Assembly: GCF_918797505.1 (NCBI RefSeq)
Contig: NC_092799.1
Location: 27,404,382-27,468,381, forward strand
Origin: Bemisia tabaci
Lineage: Eukaryota; Arthropoda; Insecta; Hemiptera; Aleyrodidae
Direction: 5' to 3'
Length of the DNA: 64,000 nt
Positions 61,761 to 64,000 of the stretch are shown here, in pieces (position 1 is the stretch's first letter; each line of letters begins with the position of its first letter). The position numbers and the translations under genes are program-made. The notes below the pieces were generated by a model, which saw only the letters and a program-made list of their open reading frames with translations, was not told the DNA's origin and searched no databases.

Positions 61761-63296
61761 TTGCAATTGCTACTGTTGTAACTATATAGGAAATTAATTT
61801 CCAAAATTCCTATGAAATGCTGTTAGTACTAAGCGGATTTCATGATATAATTACCAATTCACATAGCGTTTTATTCATTGGTTGGCACATGTCGTTATTT
61901 TTCCATTTGTTATAACACTAACACATTTATCGAGCGTTGAAATCATGATTTTTCCTTTAATTTAACGATCCGATGATGAATATGATTTTCAGAAATTCGG
62001 TGTCACGTGATTTCACCAAATAAATGTTTATGACTACGGACCGATTGAGAGGCAAGATCCATGCCTTAAGGTTTATCTACAGCTGCATGAGGGAAGAAAT
62101 TTCTCCGCGCAGGGGGCGCCACCGCTGTGTTTTAGAGTCCTTATAGCTCCACGTGAGTCCTTGAGCTTTTATAAAAGTTGAAGGAATTTCTGTTTAAATC
62201 GAAGAGTTATATGTTCTAGCCATATCATTCTTCTTCCTATTGACCCTATAAACAACGTGAAAAGTCATTTCCGAAGCTCTGCAATTTGATCCCAGAAAAA
62301 AGTAGGGTTAAGCATGATGACCTTAATGCAACCAATCGCGCTTGATCGCTCTCAGCAGTTGGCAGATATCTCTCTCCCACAGTGAGCTGTCTATCTCGCA
62401 CTTACAGATATCCCGTAAGAGAAACTGGGATCAATTTACAGCTTTTGTTATTAGACTTTCAAAGCTCGCGTTTGTTTCTAAGGATTCCAGACGTATGCTG
62501 CTAGAACTTATGAGTCTTAGAATTTAAGATACCTATTGTGATATTTAAATAATCACTGATTTCGGAGTCGGATTTTAGCAGCGCGACGTGGTGGATTTTT
62601 TTGGAACTACAGCTGAAGATTAACCTTAAGAAATCGCCACTGACGATTCTGAGAAATAACGGTGAATTTTAAATAGCAAAGCACTTGAAATTATCAATTT
62701 GTATGATTTTGAATTTGTAAACCGACTTTATTTGACCAATTCGGGACGCCATTAGCATTTTAACTGAAACTGAAAAAGGAGCGGACCTACCTATATAAAC
62801 GCCGGGGATCTGTCTCCGCTCCAACCTAAACAGTTTATGACTGTAGACGGCCAAGTTCAAATGTATCCGGACCAGTATAGATGCAACGCAAGGGTGGTTA
62901 TGATACAACATTGGTAGTTGTTTAGGTTTGCGGTTAATGCAAAAGGAGGTTTCGTGAGTACGTAAAGTTGGTCATTTCAGGAGTTCAAAGATTTTTTTCT
63001 CTACTTCAAATGGTTTGCCTTTGCTGTGTATATGTATAAGCCACCGTTTCGGAGCATCAGGGTGCTTTCCGACACGTACTTTTTACAAAAATCTGTCCAC
63101 TAAGGACTTTCATCAATTCAGGTAGGATAAAGCTGAAAAAGTTGTTGACTGAGTAGTTGTATATCGGTCAATAAAAAGACAAGGACGAGAAGTAAAGCAA
63201 ATGTCTCTTATTCGACAAACAAATTGATTATCATTACAACGAGAATTAACAGAATTTATATCAAATGAACATTAGGGCATGACATCATGCTGTCTT
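61761..63296. other. 5' flank of LSE copy 4 and 3' flank of copy 5
   Basis: The upstream sequence shared with copy 1 (GATTGAGAGGCAAG at about 62040; CGCCACTGACGATT at about 62634, then TTAAATAGCAAA) is split by an insertion of about 550 bp (about 62073-62625) with CCTTAA at both edges. The 3' element of copy 5 starts near 63129. No supported gene. Confidence 0.5.
62778..62822 (-). promoter_or_regulatory. Possible TATA promoter of the LSE genes
   Basis: On the minus strand GTTTATATAG (62791-62800) is a good RNA polymerase II TATA box. It is framed by the inverted repeat GGAGCGGA (62778-62785) and TCCGCTCC (62815-62822). It lies about 1 kb upstream of the copy 4 ATG, which would fit a 5' exon and intron. 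Copy 1 does not keep a clear TATA here, so the call is tentative. Confidence 0.35.
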
Positions 63297-64000
63297 TTAT
63301 ACTTTATGCCGGGAAAGACAGACTACCTCGAAATGCTCCATTAGCTTCGGCACCATCAATCCCTTGTCCGGGTGATACATTTTCTCTTTCACTCTTCTCT
63401 GTAATTTTACTAAAAGGAGGGTCCTTCGAATTATTTTCTCTGGTAGTTTGCGTTTAAATTTCTGCAAGAACTCACGTGTAAAAAGAAACTTTTGCTTCGT
63501 ATCATAAAGTAGTGATTTCCATTCAAACTTATGTTGAAATTCACGAATGAAACTCTCTGATAATGTTTGGTAGCGTGAGATATACCACCAATCCAATTTG
63601 TCCTGAAATTTACGGATGAACGGTTCCGAGAGATCTTGATATTTCGAAATTGTCATCCAAACCATATTGCGAGAAAATTCAGTCATGAAATTTACAGATA
63701 ACTTTTGACTTGTACAAATAAGATTCCAGTCGACTTTGTGCGCAAATCGACGAATGAAGTCCTCTGATAACCTTTGATAAAGAAGAATACTAGTCCAGTC
63801 GAGTTGTTTTTCGAACTCCAGTATAAAGCTGTCCGATAAGATTTGTTTACGCGCGATCCAAAACCAATTGATTTTCGCTTTATTCTTGCGCATAAAATCT
63901 TCTGATAAGTATCGATTTAAAGAAATGTAGCCCCAATCAAGCTGTTTCTCAAACTTAATGATGAAATCCTCGGACAGTTTCTGATGAATACAAATTATGT
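63297..64000 (-). CDS. LSE-repeat protein, copy 5 (partial, runs off the window)
   Basis: The frame ending at 63297 is open to the right edge of the window. The segment from the edge inwards reads KLSEDFIIKFEKQLDW and YLSEDFMRKNKAKINW, continuing into the repeats at 63893 and below, so the M at 63893 is internal and not the start. The C-terminal tail LPEKIIRRTLLLVKLQRRVK with YHPDKGLMVPKLMEHFEVV is present. About 235 residues and six to seven repeats are visible, and no break is seen. It is closest to copy 4 in its middle repeats (KINWFWIARKQ against KIHWFWIARKQ). Confidence 0.72.
   Translation of the reverse strand, partial: IICIHQKLSEDFIIKFEKQLDWGYISLNRYLSEDFMRKNKAKINWFWIARKQILSDSFILEFEKQLDWTSILLYQRLSEDFIRRFAHKVDWNLICTSQKLSVNFMTEFSRNMVWMTISKYQDLSEPFIRKFQDKLDWWYISRYQTLSESFIREFQHKFEWKSLLYDTKQKFLFTREFLQKFKRKLPEKIIRRTLLLVKLQRRVKEKMYHPDKGLMVPKLMEHFEVVCLSRHKV

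Noticed and set aside
1..64000. tRNA genes
   Set aside because: I saw no sequence with both internal promoter boxes and a cloverleaf; a covariance-model scan was not possible here.

Overview
This looks like a piece of an arthropod (most likely insect) chromosome carrying a large endogenous copy of a nuclear, baculovirus-like DNA virus (nudivirus/filamentous-virus type). The host setting shows in non-LTR retrotransposons, a small LTR element, a solo LTR, a 5S-derived SINE and satellite arrays, several with target-site duplications. The viral setting shows in a compact block of intronless genes on both strands, including a LEF-8-type RNA polymerase subunit, a PIF-1-like envelope protein, a Pif1/RecD-type SF1 helicase, a tyrosine recombinase and an ATP-dependent-ligase-like protein.

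Layout. 0.2-3 kb: an AlkB-like 2OG-Fe(II) dioxygenase gene broken by an in-frame stop, then a frameshifted F-box gene. 3.3-7.4 kb: about 20 copies of a 200-bp tandem repeat, bounded by a direct repeat of roughly 55-65 bp. 8-12 kb: tyrosine recombinase, two small membrane-protein ORFs and three genes of unknown function. 12.3-13.4 kb: an intact Merlin/IS1595-type transposase gene. 14.3-15.2 kb: an imperfect repeat pair split by a 5'-truncated LINE with a 14-bp target-site duplication. 15.5-21.3 kb: alpha/beta-hydrolase-like protein lacking the nucleophilic serine, an unknown 379-aa protein, PIF-1-like, and three small ORFs. 21.5-24.3 kb: LEF-8. 24.3-28 kb: a decayed partial copy of the ligase-like gene (with a solo LTR and another insertion) followed by the intact gene. 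29-31.6 kb: helicase. 32.2-34 kb: intact F-box gene. 34-37 kb: repeat-derived and unassigned DNA. 37.2-41.8 kb: a truncated F-box-family copy, two unknown genes and two cysteine-rich genes. 42-47 kb: host repeats, a LINE ORF1-like ORF and a degenerate LINE reverse transcriptase. 47-64 kb: a tandem family of genes for proteins built of about ten 23-residue LSE repeats (three complete, one wrecked by an LTR element, one fragment, one running off the window), separated by further repeats.

From family knowledge, LEF-8 would act in late viral transcription, PIF-1 in midgut entry, the helicase in DNA replication, and the recombinase in genome processing or integration. Nearly all core ORFs are full length, whereas the identified transposons sit between genes or in an already duplicated copy. 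This suggests either a recent integration or selection to keep these genes (domestication). The sequence alone does not decide between the two, and the exact virus family and host are not resolved.
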